A stretch of DNA of 64,000 nucleotides from Orlajensenia sp001423545 (GTDB lineage: Bacteria; Actinomycetota; Actinomycetes; Actinomycetales; Microbacteriaceae): NCBI GenBank assembly GCA_001423545.1, contig LMOK01000001.1:372001-436000 (forward strand), read 5' to 3'. The notes beneath the pieces were generated by a model. That model saw only the letters and a list, made by a program, of their open reading frames with translations, was not told the origin of the DNA and did not search any database. How positions within the stretch are numbered: position 1 is the stretch's first letter; each line of letters starts with the position of its first letter. Of the stretch, positions 7,876-15,402 are shown piece by piece. A program made the translations under genes and the position numbers.

Positions 7876-9015
7876 CTTCATGGCCGCCCGGTCGATCGTC
7901 TCGGCCGGGATTCGACCCGCGCGCACCGCGGCGGCCACGTCCGGGACCAGGGCGTCGGGATCGAAGGCACCCGCAGCGCCGGAGGCATCGGGAGACGGCA
8001 CGTAGAGCACCATCGTGGAGCCGGCGGTGATCGCCGCGATCGCGTTCTCGCTCCGGTCCGTCAGCGCCGGAACGCCCGAGTGGTCGAGCATGCCCATGTC
8101 GTCACTGATCGCGATGCCGTCGAAGCCGAGTTCGTCGCGCAGGATGCGATGCCACACGGGCGACAGCGATGCGGGTCCGTGATCGACGGCCGAGTACTCG
8201 AGGTGGCCGAACATCACCAGCTCGGCGCCGGCAGCGATCCCGGCGCGGAACGGAACGGCATCCGTCGTGCGCCAGTCCGCCAGCGACTCCGTCGTCGTCG
8301 GAATCGAGCTGTGCGAGTCGCCGGGAGCAGCCCCGTGACCGGGGAAGTGCTTCAGCGTACTGAGCACCCGGCCCTGCTCGCCCGCGACTGCTGCGGCCAC
8401 GTGCTCGGCGGCTGAGGCCGGATCGGTGCCGAGCACGCGACCGGCGAGGAAGGAGTTCGGGTCATTCGTCTCGTCGGCGACGATGCCGAAGTTCACCGAG
8501 ATCCCGGCATCGGCCAGCACGTCGGCGCGGGCCGCGAAGGCATTCTCGGTGACGGATGCCGGCTGCCCGCGCAGCGCGTCGGCACCGGGCGACGGGTCCT
8601 CGGCGATGCGGCTGACCTCTCCGCCCTCCTGGTCGACGGCGACGAGGAGCGGGAGGTCGGTGGCAGCGTCGGCTGCGGCGGTGATGGCCCGCACGCCGGC
8701 CGTGCCGCCGGCGGTGTTGTCGCCCATGAGGATGATGCCGCCGGGCGCGTAGCGCACGGCCTGCGCCGCGATGACTGCGGCATCCGTGCCCGGAAGATGC
8801 AGCATGAGCATGCTCGCGATGCGCTGCTCGAGGCTCATGGCCGCCAGCCGCTTGCGTGCCTCGATGGTCACCGGGTCGGGAGCGACCCGGCGAGGAACCT
8901 CGACCGCGATGCTTCCCGACGGCGTCGGTGCCGGAGTTCCCGATGGCGTGCAGCCGACAAGGCAGACGGCGACCGCGAGAGCGAGCGCCGTCGTCCGTAC
9001 CAGCGTCCCGACCAC
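7840..9015 (-). CDS. GH3 beta-N-acetylhexosaminidase (NagZ-like) lipoprotein
   Basis: A 391-residue lipoprotein: signal peptide, lipobox LVGC with C22, and a Pro/Ser/Thr spacer, then a GH3 N-terminal TIM barrel. The NagZ-type signature is KHFPGHG at 222-228 with D233-S-H235, a His-Asp pair used as acid/base in this subfamily. The probable nucleophile is D305 in ISDDMGM. Such enzymes release N-acetylglucosamine from muropeptides or other amino-sugar chains; here this would occur outside the cell. There is no C-terminal GH3 domain, as usual for NagZ. It overlaps the TMEM175 gene tail to tail. Confidence 0.88.
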   Translation of the reverse strand: MVGTLVRTTALALAVAVCLVGCTPSGTPAPTPSGSIAVEVPRRVAPDPVTIEARKRLAAMSLEQRIASMLMLHLPGTDAAVIAAQAVRYAPGGIILMGDNTAGGTAGVRAITAAADAATDLPLLVAVDQEGGEVSRIAEDPSPGADALRGQPASVTENAFAARADVLADAGISVNFGIVADETNDPNSFLAGRVLGTDPASAAEHVAAAVAGEQGRVLSTLKHFPGHGAAPGDSHSSIPTTTESLADWRTTDAVPFRAGIAAGAELVMFGHLEYSAVDHGPASLSPVWHRILRDELGFDGIAISDDMGMLDHSGVPALTDRSENAIAAITAGSTMVLYVPSPDASGAAGAFDPDALVPDVAAAVRAGRIPAETIDRAAMKLLRARIGLEGV

Positions 9016-9057
9016 CGGGGAATTCTAAGCGTGCGGCATCCGAACAACCTGACCGCG

Positions 9058-9069
9058 TAGCGTTGGAGC
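9058..9069 (+). promoter_or_regulatory. Candidate leaderless promoter -10 (TAGCGT) of the MpaB-like gene
   Basis: TAGCGT at 9058-9063 is followed by 6 nt and ATG 9070. No SD sequence is present. Confidence 0.45.
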
Positions 9070-9852
9070 ATGCCAGCGGATGCGACGGACCTGCCCCGCT
9101 TCGCCGGGGACGGTGTGCTCGTCGCCGGCGGGGCGCGCGCCATCCTGCTGCAGCTCGCCTATCCGCCGGTCGGGCGTGGCGTCGTGGATCACTCCGACTT
9201 CGCCGGGCGACCGCTCGACAGGCTGTGGGCCACTCTCGCCTACGCCTACGCGATCGTCTACGGCACCGACGACGACAGGATCCGGGCGGTGCGCCTGGTG
9301 AACCGCGCGCACTCCCCCGTGCGCGGCGACGCCCGCGATGGTGCCCCGGCGTACAGCGCCTACGACCCCGAGCTGCAACTCTGGGTGGCTGCGACGCTCT
9401 ACGACACCGCTGTCGTCGTGCACGAGCAGCTGTTCGGCCCACTCCAGACCGAGCAGGCCGACGCCCTGTACGCCGCGTACGCCGAGCTCGGAACGAGGCT
9501 CCAACTGCCGCGGGGGCAGTGGCCTGCCGATCGGGCTGCGTTCTCCGCGTACTGGGCGGGGATGCTCCCCCGACTCTCCGTCGACGCCGACGTGCTGGCC
9601 GTCTCGCGCGAGCTGATGTTCGCCCGGTCCCTGCCGGCCCCGCTCGGGCTCGCCATGCCCCTCGCCAGGCTCGTCACGGCCGGGCTCCTGCCGCCGTCGG
9701 TTCGCTCCGCCTATCGCGTGCGCTGGACGCCGCGGGCGGAGCGACGGTTCCGTCGGGCTCTCGCCATCACGGGCGCAGTGTGGCCGTGGCTTCCGCGATC
9801 GCTGCGCGAATGGCCGCAGCGACGCAGCCTGGCCCGGATCAGACGGGGCTGA
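9070..9852 (+). CDS. Oxygenase MpaB-family (DUF2236) protein
   Basis: A 260-residue member of the DUF2236 family, which includes latex-clearing protein and MpaB-type enzymes. Visible family features are the N-terminal GGARAILLQLAYPPVGRGV, the HSPVRG segment after RAVRLVNRAH, and YDPELQLWVAATLYDTAVVVHEQLFG. Conserved His residues in the last two are likely metal or heme ligands. The function is probably oxidative; the substrate is unknown. It is monocistronic with a short 5' end, and converges on the next gene with a 15-bp gap. Confidence 0.8.
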   Translation: MPADATDLPRFAGDGVLVAGGARAILLQLAYPPVGRGVVDHSDFAGRPLDRLWATLAYAYAIVYGTDDDRIRAVRLVNRAHSPVRGDARDGAPAYSAYDPELQLWVAATLYDTAVVVHEQLFGPLQTEQADALYAAYAELGTRLQLPRGQWPADRAAFSAYWAGMLPRLSVDADVLAVSRELMFARSLPAPLGLAMPLARLVTAGLLPPSVRSAYRVRWTPRAERRFRRALAITGAVWPWLPRSLREWPQRRSLARIRRG

Positions 9853-9867
9853 GCGGACCCCGACCGA

Positions 9868-10464
9868 TCAGAAGAACTCGGGGTCGACCCCGGCGGCCTT
9901 CTCCACGTCGTCTGTGCGCACGCCGGCGGCGTCGAGCTTGACCTTGGCCACCCGCAGTCCCGACTCCATCTGCGCTGCCCAGACGTCGGCTTCCTGTGCT
10001 GCAGTCTCGGCCTCCTCGGCGCGCTGCACGGCGGCGGCACGCTCCAGACGCTCGTCGCGCACCTGCTGCATGCTCAGGGTGATGCCGTAGTACGCCGCGA
10101 CCATCGAGGCGACAGGCGTCGCGATCACGGCGAGGGCCGAGACCGCGGCGGAACTCGGGCTGAAGATGATGAGCAGGCCGAAGGCGAAGAACAGCGCGAC
10201 GACGCCGATGATCACGACGAGGGTGAGACGCATCGGCTGGTCCTGGAACCACGAGAACGGCTTCTTCCCCGGCTTCGATGCGCCGACGGATGCCGCAGGA
10301 GTCGCGACGATCTCGGTGGGCGCAGACGCCGCCGACGACTCGGAGTCGAAGGTCGGAAGCGCGGTCGTCTCGTCGAGCGACCGGCTGCCGACCGTACTCG
10401 ACGCGGCGATCGGCCCGCCGGTCGGCCCGCCGGTCGCGGAGGTGGCCTGCTGGGTGTCTGACAT
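9868..10464 (-). CDS. Hypothetical membrane protein with C-terminal coiled coil
   Basis: A 198-residue protein of unknown function. Residues 1-75 are low-complexity (Ser/Thr/Ala-rich). Two hydrophobic helices follow at about 80-105 and 110-135, then an acidic Ala-rich coiled coil and a short tail ending PEFF. ATG 10464 is preferred because AGAAAGG sits 5-6 nt upstream. In-frame upstream starts lack an SD and would run into the promoter region of the next gene. It resembles small actinobacterial phage-holin-like or stress membrane proteins only in form. Confidence 0.6.
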   Translation of the reverse strand: MSDTQQATSATGGPTGGPIAASSTVGSRSLDETTALPTFDSESSAASAPTEIVATPAASVGASKPGKKPFSWFQDQPMRLTLVVIIGVVALFFAFGLLIIFSPSSAAVSALAVIATPVASMVAAYYGITLSMQQVRDERLERAAAVQRAEEAETAAQEADVWAAQMESGLRVAKVKLDAAGVRTDDVEKAAGVDPEFF

Positions 10465-10563
10465 GGTGACCTTTCTCATCGGATGCGCTCGGGTCGCCTT
10501 GCCATTGTGTGCCCCGCACGGGGGGAGGTCAAGGACGCCTCGTGGCATGTCGGCGGCCCGGGT

Positions 10564-10575
10564 TACGCTGCCCGC
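10564..10575 (+). promoter_or_regulatory. Candidate leaderless promoter -10 (TACGCT) of the zinc-ribbon/nuclease gene
   Basis: TACGCT at 10564-10569 lies 6 nt before ATG 10576. No SD sequence is present. Confidence 0.45.
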
Positions 10576-11331
10576 ATGACCCTTGTGAGCTTCGCCTGCG
10601 GCCATGGCGCAGCGCCCACCGAACCCGGTTCCATCGCGCTCCGGCGCTCCTGTCCGCTGTGCATGCTGCTGCACGAGACGCACCGCACCCGTGGCGAACT
10701 GGTGTCGCGCGCGGCTCCTCCCGCACGGGCATCCGTCGCCGTCGAGACCCGCCTCGGGGCCGAGTTCCAGTGGCAGTGCGCCCGCGGTCACGACCGCTAC
10801 CAGGCGAGCGTGATGGACGTGCTCACAGGCCCGAGCTGCCCGAAGTGCATCCGCAACGCCGAGGCACCGACGGGCGCGCGCGACGGCGGAGTCGCCTCCA
10901 TGAACGCCGGCCTGCGCACCCGCACCTCGCTCACCGAGCAGCGCCTTCGAGCCCTGCTCGAGGAGCGCATCCGTGTGCCGCGCGGGGTGAACACGGTGCG
11001 CGTCAACCGCATGTTCTACGGCAAGCAGGAGGTGTGGCCCGACATCCTCGTTCCGGCACTGCGCATCGCCATCGAGTACGACGATCCCGGCCGCTCCCGG
11101 CGCGCACACCTCGGCCTGAAGGAGGCATCGGACCGCGAGAAGGACGACGCCCTCGCCGAGGTCGGCTGGGAGGTCATCAGGGTGCGAGCCGCAGGGCTGG
11201 AGTCGATCGGCCCGAACAGCATCGTCTGCGCCTCGTTGACGCCCCAGGTCGCCGACCGCATCGTGGCGCGCATGGCAGAACTGCGCGGTGACGATGCCGT
11301 CGATGCCCTGCGCGTGCGGCCGGCGTCCTAG
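10576..11331 (+). CDS. Double zinc-ribbon protein with Vsr/DUF559-like nuclease domain
   Basis: A 251-residue protein. Two zinc-binding sites are visible: C8/H10/C26/C29 and C68/H72/C88/C91 (WQCARGHDRY, then CPKC), the second like zinc-ribbon domains found beside endonucleases. The C-terminal half has the PD-(D/E)xK pattern of Vsr/DUF559 folds: PD at 155-156, IAIEYD with E167 and D169, a basic helix (DREKDD, 186-191) and GWEVIRVR at 197-204. A DNA nick or mismatch endonuclease is a reasonable guess, but no methyltransferase is next to it. Activity is inferred from motifs. Confidence 0.65.
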   Translation: MTLVSFACGHGAAPTEPGSIALRRSCPLCMLLHETHRTRGELVSRAAPPARASVAVETRLGAEFQWQCARGHDRYQASVMDVLTGPSCPKCIRNAEAPTGARDGGVASMNAGLRTRTSLTEQRLRALLEERIRVPRGVNTVRVNRMFYGKQEVWPDILVPALRIAIEYDDPGRSRRAHLGLKEASDREKDDALAEVGWEVIRVRAAGLESIGPNSIVCASLTPQVADRIVARMAELRGDDAVDALRVRPAS

Positions 11332-12509
11332 TACCAGTTCCAGACGACCGAGTGGTCCCAGGCTCCGCACGGCGATCCGTAACGCTGGGCGATGTACGAC
11401 AGGCCCCAGTTGATCTGCGTCGCAGCACTGGTGCGCCAGTCGACGCCTGCCGTCGCCATCTTCTCGCCGGGGAGGGACTGCGGAATTCCATACGCTCCGC
11501 TCGATGCGTTGTAGGCGTCGGCGCGCCAGCCCGACTCCTTGTTCCAGAGTCGCTGGAGGCACCCGAACTGGTCTGCACCCCAGCCGTAGGCTCCGATGGC
11601 GCCTGCGGCGTATGCCTGGGCGGCGCCGGGGTCGGAGTCGACGTCCCCGGTGTAGATCGGGGTCGCTCCTCCCCCTCCGCCGCCGCCCCCGCCGTCGCCG
11701 GCCGCTTCGGCGGCAGCCGCTGCCGCGGCCGCTGCTTCGGCCGCTGCAGCTGCAGCGGCGGCCTCGGCCGCTTTGCGGGCCGCTTCACCCTCGGTGTAGC
11801 GCTTCTCGACGTCGGCGGCCTCGGCGGTGAGCGAGGCGAGTTGCGCCTGCAGCGTGGCGCTCGCCTCCTTCTGTGCAGCGAGACGCGCACCCGCCTCCTG
11901 CTCTGCAGCCTGCGCCTCCCCGAGAGCTTTCTGCGCGGAGGCGGCGAGCTTGTCGCGTGCCTTCTCGGCCACGGCGGCCTGCGCGTTGAGGGCGTCGGCC
12001 TCGTTGCTGCGGCTCTCGGCCCTGTCCTCCAGGCCGGCGGCCTGCTGGGTGAGCTTGGTCATGGCGCCGAGCCGATAGAGCAGGTCGGTGTCGGAGGAGT
12101 CATCCAGCAGGAGTTGCACGGTCAGGCTCTCGGTGCCGCCCGACACCACGAGCTGCGACACGATGGCGCCATAGCGATCGTGGGCGTCCGCCGCCTCGGT
12201 GACGGCGGTGTCGCGTTGGGCCACCAGCACGTCGGCGCGCCGGGTCGCGGCATCCAGCTCCGCCTTCGCCACCGTGTACGCGGCCGCCTTCTCGATGGTG
12301 ATCCGCCCGAGGCGGGCCGACTCCGCGGTGAGGGAGGTGATGAAGTCGGAGATGCGGTCGACCTCGGCACTCGTGGCGGCAGCACTCGAGCGCGCCGCCT
12401 CCACCTCGTCCCAGGTCGGATAGTCCTCGGCGGATGCAGCGGGGACGACGGTCAGCGCGAGGAGGGCGGCAGCAGCCAGGGTCGCGATGACCCGTGTTCT
12501 CAGACGCAT
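11328..12509 (-). CDS. Secreted coiled-coil protein with lytic transglycosylase/lysozyme-like C-terminus
   Basis: A 393-residue exported protein. A signal peptide ends near AASAED (about residue 30). A long coiled coil (about 35-245) of the PcsB/NlpC-partner kind follows, then an extreme Ala-rich then Gly-rich linker (about 250-285, with nine Gly in a row). The C-terminal domain (about 300-393) contains CLQRLWNKESGW, SSGAYGIPQSLPG, INWGLSYIAQRYG and a final WNWY, matching actinobacterial transglycosylase-like muralytic domains, with Glu in the KESGW motif as the likely catalytic residue. SD GGGGAG supports ATG 12509. It probably cuts peptidoglycan. Confidence 0.82.
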   Translation of the reverse strand: MRLRTRVIATLAAAALLALTVVPAASAEDYPTWDEVEAARSSAAATSAEVDRISDFITSLTAESARLGRITIEKAAAYTVAKAELDAATRRADVLVAQRDTAVTEAADAHDRYGAIVSQLVVSGGTESLTVQLLLDDSSDTDLLYRLGAMTKLTQQAAGLEDRAESRSNEADALNAQAAVAEKARDKLAASAQKALGEAQAAEQEAGARLAAQKEASATLQAQLASLTAEAADVEKRYTEGEAARKAAEAAAAAAAAEAAAAAAAAAEAAGDGGGGGGGGGATPIYTGDVDSDPGAAQAYAAGAIGAYGWGADQFGCLQRLWNKESGWRADAYNASSGAYGIPQSLPGEKMATAGVDWRTSAATQINWGLSYIAQRYGSPCGAWDHSVVWNWY

Positions 12510-12735
12510 CGCTCCCCTTCCGCAGTCCTGTCGGCACTCGAGGCGCACCCGACGCGCGGCCGCGCGCCGCTCTGTTCGAGGCTACGTCGCACCCGCGCAG
12601 GGCTCCGCAGGTCGAGCGGCGCGGCGCGAGGGGGCTCCTCTCACCCCTCGATGCCCGGTCCCGCCGCAGCATCGTCAGCCGCATCCGCCGACACCGGACG
12701 CAGCCGGAACAGCCTGTCTCACATTCCGCTCCGGA

Positions 12736-12747
12736 TAGGCTCGAACC
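12736..12747 (+). promoter_or_regulatory. Candidate leaderless promoter -10 (TAGGCT) of the histidine phosphatase gene
   Basis: TAGGCT at 12736-12741 is followed by 6 nt and ATG 12748. No SD sequence is present. The rest of the 238-bp divergent spacer (12510-12747) shows no gene. Confidence 0.45.
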
Positions 12748-13335
12748 ATGACCTCTGTGCCCACCCGTGTCCTGCTCGTGCGTCACGGTGAGACCGATTG
12801 GAACCGCGCCGGCCGGGTGCAGGGCCATACCGATGTCCCGCTCAACGAACTCGGACGTGCGCAGGCTCTCGCCGCTGCCGAGCTTCTGAGCAGTGCCGAG
12901 CCGAGCCGGATCATCACCAGTCCGCTCGGTCGCGCGGCCGAGACCGCGGCCATCATCGCCGCGGCCATCGACGGTCCGGCCGTGGAGACGGAGAGCGACG
13001 TCATCGAGATGCAGTACGGCGAGGCCGAGGGTGCTGTCTGGCAGGAGGTCCGTCATCTCTACGCCGACGGAGTCGTTCCCGGTGCCGAAGCACGCCCCGC
13101 AGTGCTGGAGCGGTCGATGGCTGCGCTCCGCAGGATCGCCTCCGAGTCGACGGGGACTGTCATCGTGACCAGTCATGGCGGCGTGATCAACGGACTCACT
13201 CGCCACACCACGGCGCCCGACGTCTTCCCCGGGTCGGCGGGCAACGGCTCGATCACCGAGTTCGCCGTGACCGACTCCGACATCAGCTTCGTGAGCCGCA
13301 CACCGATCGAGGTCGCGGTCGGCGCCGACGCCTGA
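12748..13335 (+). CDS. Histidine phosphatase family protein (phosphoglycerate mutase-like)
   Basis: A 195-residue member of the histidine phosphatase superfamily. The phospho-acceptor motif RHGETDWN begins at residue 12 (catalytic His in RHG), and ITSPLGRAAETA supplies a second arginine. The late catalytic His is in VTSHGGVING. It lacks the length of a true glycolytic GpmA, so it is more likely a broad phosphatase or a cofactor-dependent sugar-phosphate phosphatase. The substrate cannot be told. It is monocistronic. Confidence 0.85.
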   Translation: MTSVPTRVLLVRHGETDWNRAGRVQGHTDVPLNELGRAQALAAAELLSSAEPSRIITSPLGRAAETAAIIAAAIDGPAVETESDVIEMQYGEAEGAVWQEVRHLYADGVVPGAEARPAVLERSMAALRRIASESTGTVIVTSHGGVINGLTRHTTAPDVFPGSAGNGSITEFAVTDSDISFVSRTPIEVAVGADA

Positions 13336-13415
13336 GCCGCGTTCCGCGCCCACTCCCGGATCGGCCGCGAGTCAACGCCCCGTTCTGGGGTCGAGAGCTG
13401 AGAGGGCCTCAGCTA

Positions 13416-13427
13416 TAGCGTGGCGGC
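13416..13427 (+). promoter_or_regulatory. Candidate leaderless promoter -10 (TAGCGT) of the 88-residue membrane protein
   Basis: TAGCGT at 13416-13421, within the longer TATAGCGT, lies 6 nt before ATG 13428. No SD sequence is present. Confidence 0.45.
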
Positions 13428-13694
13428 ATGACCACCGAACCCGAATCGGTGCCGGATCGTGCCGCGCTGGCTGCCGCAGCCGTGCTCGGATTGATCTTCA
13501 CCCTCACCGGCGCACTGCTGCTGGCGGCCGCATCCGTCGCCTCCCACCTCATCCCGTCGATCCCCGAATGGCTCACCCCCGCCATCGGCGCCGTTCTCCT
13601 GGCCGTCGGTGTTCCCGGGCTGCTGTACGGCCTGATCGGCCTGCTGCGGCGGCCGAGACGACGCGTCGATCCGCTGGCCACCCGCATCCGTTGA
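13428..13694 (+). CDS. Small two-helix membrane protein, unknown function
   Basis: An 88-residue protein with two strong hydrophobic helices (about 14-40 and 48-72) joined by a HLIPSIPEW turn, and a basic tail RRPRRR that probably stays in the cytosol. No family is recognised. The codon pattern matches the neighbours. A leaderless-type promoter sits directly upstream, which supports this start. Confidence 0.6.
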   Translation: MTTEPESVPDRAALAAAAVLGLIFTLTGALLLAAASVASHLIPSIPEWLTPAIGAVLLAVGVPGLLYGLIGLLRRPRRRVDPLATRIR

Positions 13695-13726
13695 CGGACT
13701 CGCGCGAGGGTGTCGGCGGCGGCGCC

Positions 13727-13739
13727 TAGCGTTCTCGTC
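13727..13739 (+). promoter_or_regulatory. Candidate leaderless promoter -10 (TAGCGT) of the GIY-YIG-like gene
   Basis: TAGCGT at 13727-13732 is followed by 7 nt and ATG 13740. This favours ATG 13740 over the in-frame GTG at 13710. Confidence 0.45.
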
Positions 13740-14309
13740 ATGGAGTACATCGGCCGGTCATGCGGAATCACCCTCAACGACGCATCGGGCTGTTCGGGCA
13801 TGGTGGCGACGGATGCCGCCCTCAATCTCTGCGAGCGTCACCTGCTGGAGGCAGCCGATGTCGTCGCACACAGGTACGGCATCACCGACGTCCTGCCCAG
13901 CCCCTGCCCGGCCTGCGGCTCCAGACTCGGGGTGAGCTATCCGTCAGGGTGGCTCTGCGCGATCTGCGAGTGGCGCCATGGCGAGAGCCCCGATGGGGAG
14001 CTGCCTCCCCCGCGGCTCGACGTCGTCTACTACATCCGCTTCGGCGAGCTGATCAAGATCGGCACGTCGGCCAATCCTCGAAGACGGATAGCGAGCCTGC
14101 CGCACGATGAGGTCCTCGCACTCGAACGCGGCGATCGCCGACTCGAGCAGCGACGCCACGCCCAGTTCGCGTCGCAGCAGGTGAACGGCGGCGAGTGGTT
14201 CCACACGCACGACGCACTGCTGCAGCACATCGACGTCGTGCGCGCGGGCATCGACCCCTGGGACGCTCACGCCCGCTGGCTCAGCGCGCTGCTCGCGCTG
14301 CGCGGCTGA
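13740..14309 (+). CDS. Zinc-ribbon GIY-YIG (MUG113/T5orf172-type) nuclease-like protein
   Basis: A 189-residue protein. A CPAC...CAIC zinc ribbon (C56, C59, C73, C76) precedes a GIY-YIG-type domain of the MUG113/T5orf172 branch: VVYYIRFGELIKIGTS (95-110, the YYI and KIG elements), R115, then E136 and H140 in LEQRRH, and GEWFH at 151-155. The N-terminal 50 residues hold two further Cys pairs (C8, C19, C31). The branch is found in phage and mobile endonucleases, but this gene is solitary. It may be a domesticated DNA-cleaving enzyme; the activity is untested. Confidence 0.65.
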   Translation: MEYIGRSCGITLNDASGCSGMVATDAALNLCERHLLEAADVVAHRYGITDVLPSPCPACGSRLGVSYPSGWLCAICEWRHGESPDGELPPPRLDVVYYIRFGELIKIGTSANPRRRIASLPHDEVLALERGDRRLEQRRHAQFASQQVNGGEWFHTHDALLQHIDVVRAGIDPWDAHARWLSALLALRG

Positions 14310-14334
14310 CCGCGACGGGAGCGTCGCCTGCGCC

Positions 14335-14736
14335 TCAGTCCATCTTCACTTCACGGCCGTGCGCGCTGATCGCGTAGATCACGAGGATGTTCAGCGCGAT
14401 GACGAGGATGGACCACCAGGGCTGTGCCGGAACGAGGAACAGCTGTCCGATCGCGCTCAGCGACGCGAAGATGATCGCGATCACGCGAGCCCAGGTGGCT
14501 CCGACGAAGAGGGCGATTCCCGTGAAGACCAACAGCAGGCCGATGATGATGTTCCACCATCCCCAACCGGCGACGTCGAAGAGGAAGAGTCCGTCACCCG
14601 TCACGACGTAGTACGAGTTCGGTCCGACGACCGCCACCGTTCCCTGAACTGCACTGAAGATGCCGTTGAGGATGAGGATGATCCCGGCGAATCCGATCCA
14701 CCCCACCCAACCGGTCACTGCTCTGCTGTCACTCAT
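14335..14736 (-). CDS. DUF7144 family membrane protein (copy 1)
   Basis: A 133-residue four-helix membrane protein. Diagnostic stretches are TGWVGWIGFAGIILILNG, a YYVV segment, GWGWWN, TGIALFVGATWARV and PAQPWW, ending AHGREV. Two paralogues lie at 26615-27019 and 27162-27566. The biochemical function is unknown. ATG 14736 is preferred because it aligns with the paralogues; the in-frame ATG 14763 adds a non-conserved segment. It is divergent from the PLDNc_N/SHOCT gene, so they probably share a control region (14737-15002). Confidence 0.75.
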   Translation of the reverse strand: MSDSRAVTGWVGWIGFAGIILILNGIFSAVQGTVAVVGPNSYYVVTGDGLFLFDVAGWGWWNIIIGLLLVFTGIALFVGATWARVIAIIFASLSAIGQLFLVPAQPWWSILVIALNILVIYAISAHGREVKMD

Positions 14737-14920
14737 GATCCACCCGCTGTCATCAATGTCCACCGCCGTCCAGCCCGGACGAGCGGAACGGGAGGCGGGC
14801 GTTCAGTCCCGCTTCGAATTCGACGGTATCGAGCATCGACAAGGCGACGCATCACCCGGATGGGATGAGTCGACGCACCCGGCAGTCGGCCGATTGATCG
14901 GCCGTCACATCATCCGGATC

Positions 14921-14957
14921 GGGTGATGCGCCCCCACGGACGCGGGTCGTAGCTTCG
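14921..14957 (+). promoter_or_regulatory. Shared promoter-like motif upstream of the first PLDNc_N gene
   Basis: GGGTGATGCGCCCCC at 14921-14935 with CGTAGCTTC starting at 14948 resembles GGGTGATGCGGCCCC ... CGTAATTTC at 21650-21686, upstream of the paralogous gene at 21721. The spacing differs by one base. It could be a common sigma-factor or activator site. Confidence 0.4.
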
Positions 14958-15002
14958 AGGCGACGAGGAAGTATTCGGCTTCCCGCTGCGAAAGGACATG
15001 CC

Positions 15003-15389
15003 ATGACCATCTGGGACTTCTTCGTCTGGTTCTTCTGGTTCTACATCGCGGTCGCCTGCATCGTGATCTTCATCCGCATCATCGTCGACCTCTTCCAGGA
15101 CAAGGAACTCAATGGTTGGGCGAAAGCACTGTGGGTGATCTTCCTCATCCTCGCCCCGTTCCTCGCCGCCCTCATCTACCTGGTCGCCCGCGGACAGGCG
15201 ATGGCGCAGCGCAGCGCGGCTCGCGCACAGCAGGCGTCGGAAGCATCCAACGAGTACATCCGTTCAGTAGCCGGCTCGCCGTCCTCCGCGGCTTCCGAGA
15301 TCGAGGCCGGGAAGAAGCTGCTCGACTCCGGCGCGATCACGCCGGCCGAGTACGAGCAGCTGAAGGCCAAGTCGCTCGCGAGCGCGTAG
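15003..15389 (+). CDS. PLDNc_N and SHOCT domain small membrane protein
   Basis: A 128-residue protein. Two hydrophobic helices (about 5-28 and 38-62) with DLFQDKELNGWAKALWVI between them match the PLD-nuclease N-terminal (PLDNc_N) membrane module. The C-terminus is a SHOCT helix pair (EAGKKLLDSGAITPAEYEQL). Such proteins are common and uncharacterised in Actinobacteria. An SD (GAAAGGA) precedes the ATG. It is probably co-transcribed with the sulfatase 13 bp downstream. A paralogue lacking SHOCT is at 21721-21984. Confidence 0.8.
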   Translation: MTIWDFFVWFFWFYIAVACIVIFIRIIVDLFQDKELNGWAKALWVIFLILAPFLAALIYLVARGQAMAQRSAARAQQASEASNEYIRSVAGSPSSAASEIEAGKKLLDSGAITPAEYEQLKAKSLASA

Positions 15390-15402
15390 GGAGCATCACC
15401 CC

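Noticed and set aside
10740..14300. The two zinc/nuclease genes as a restriction or defence island
   Set aside because: They are separated by unrelated genes, no methyltransferase or other defence gene is next to them, and composition matches the backbone.
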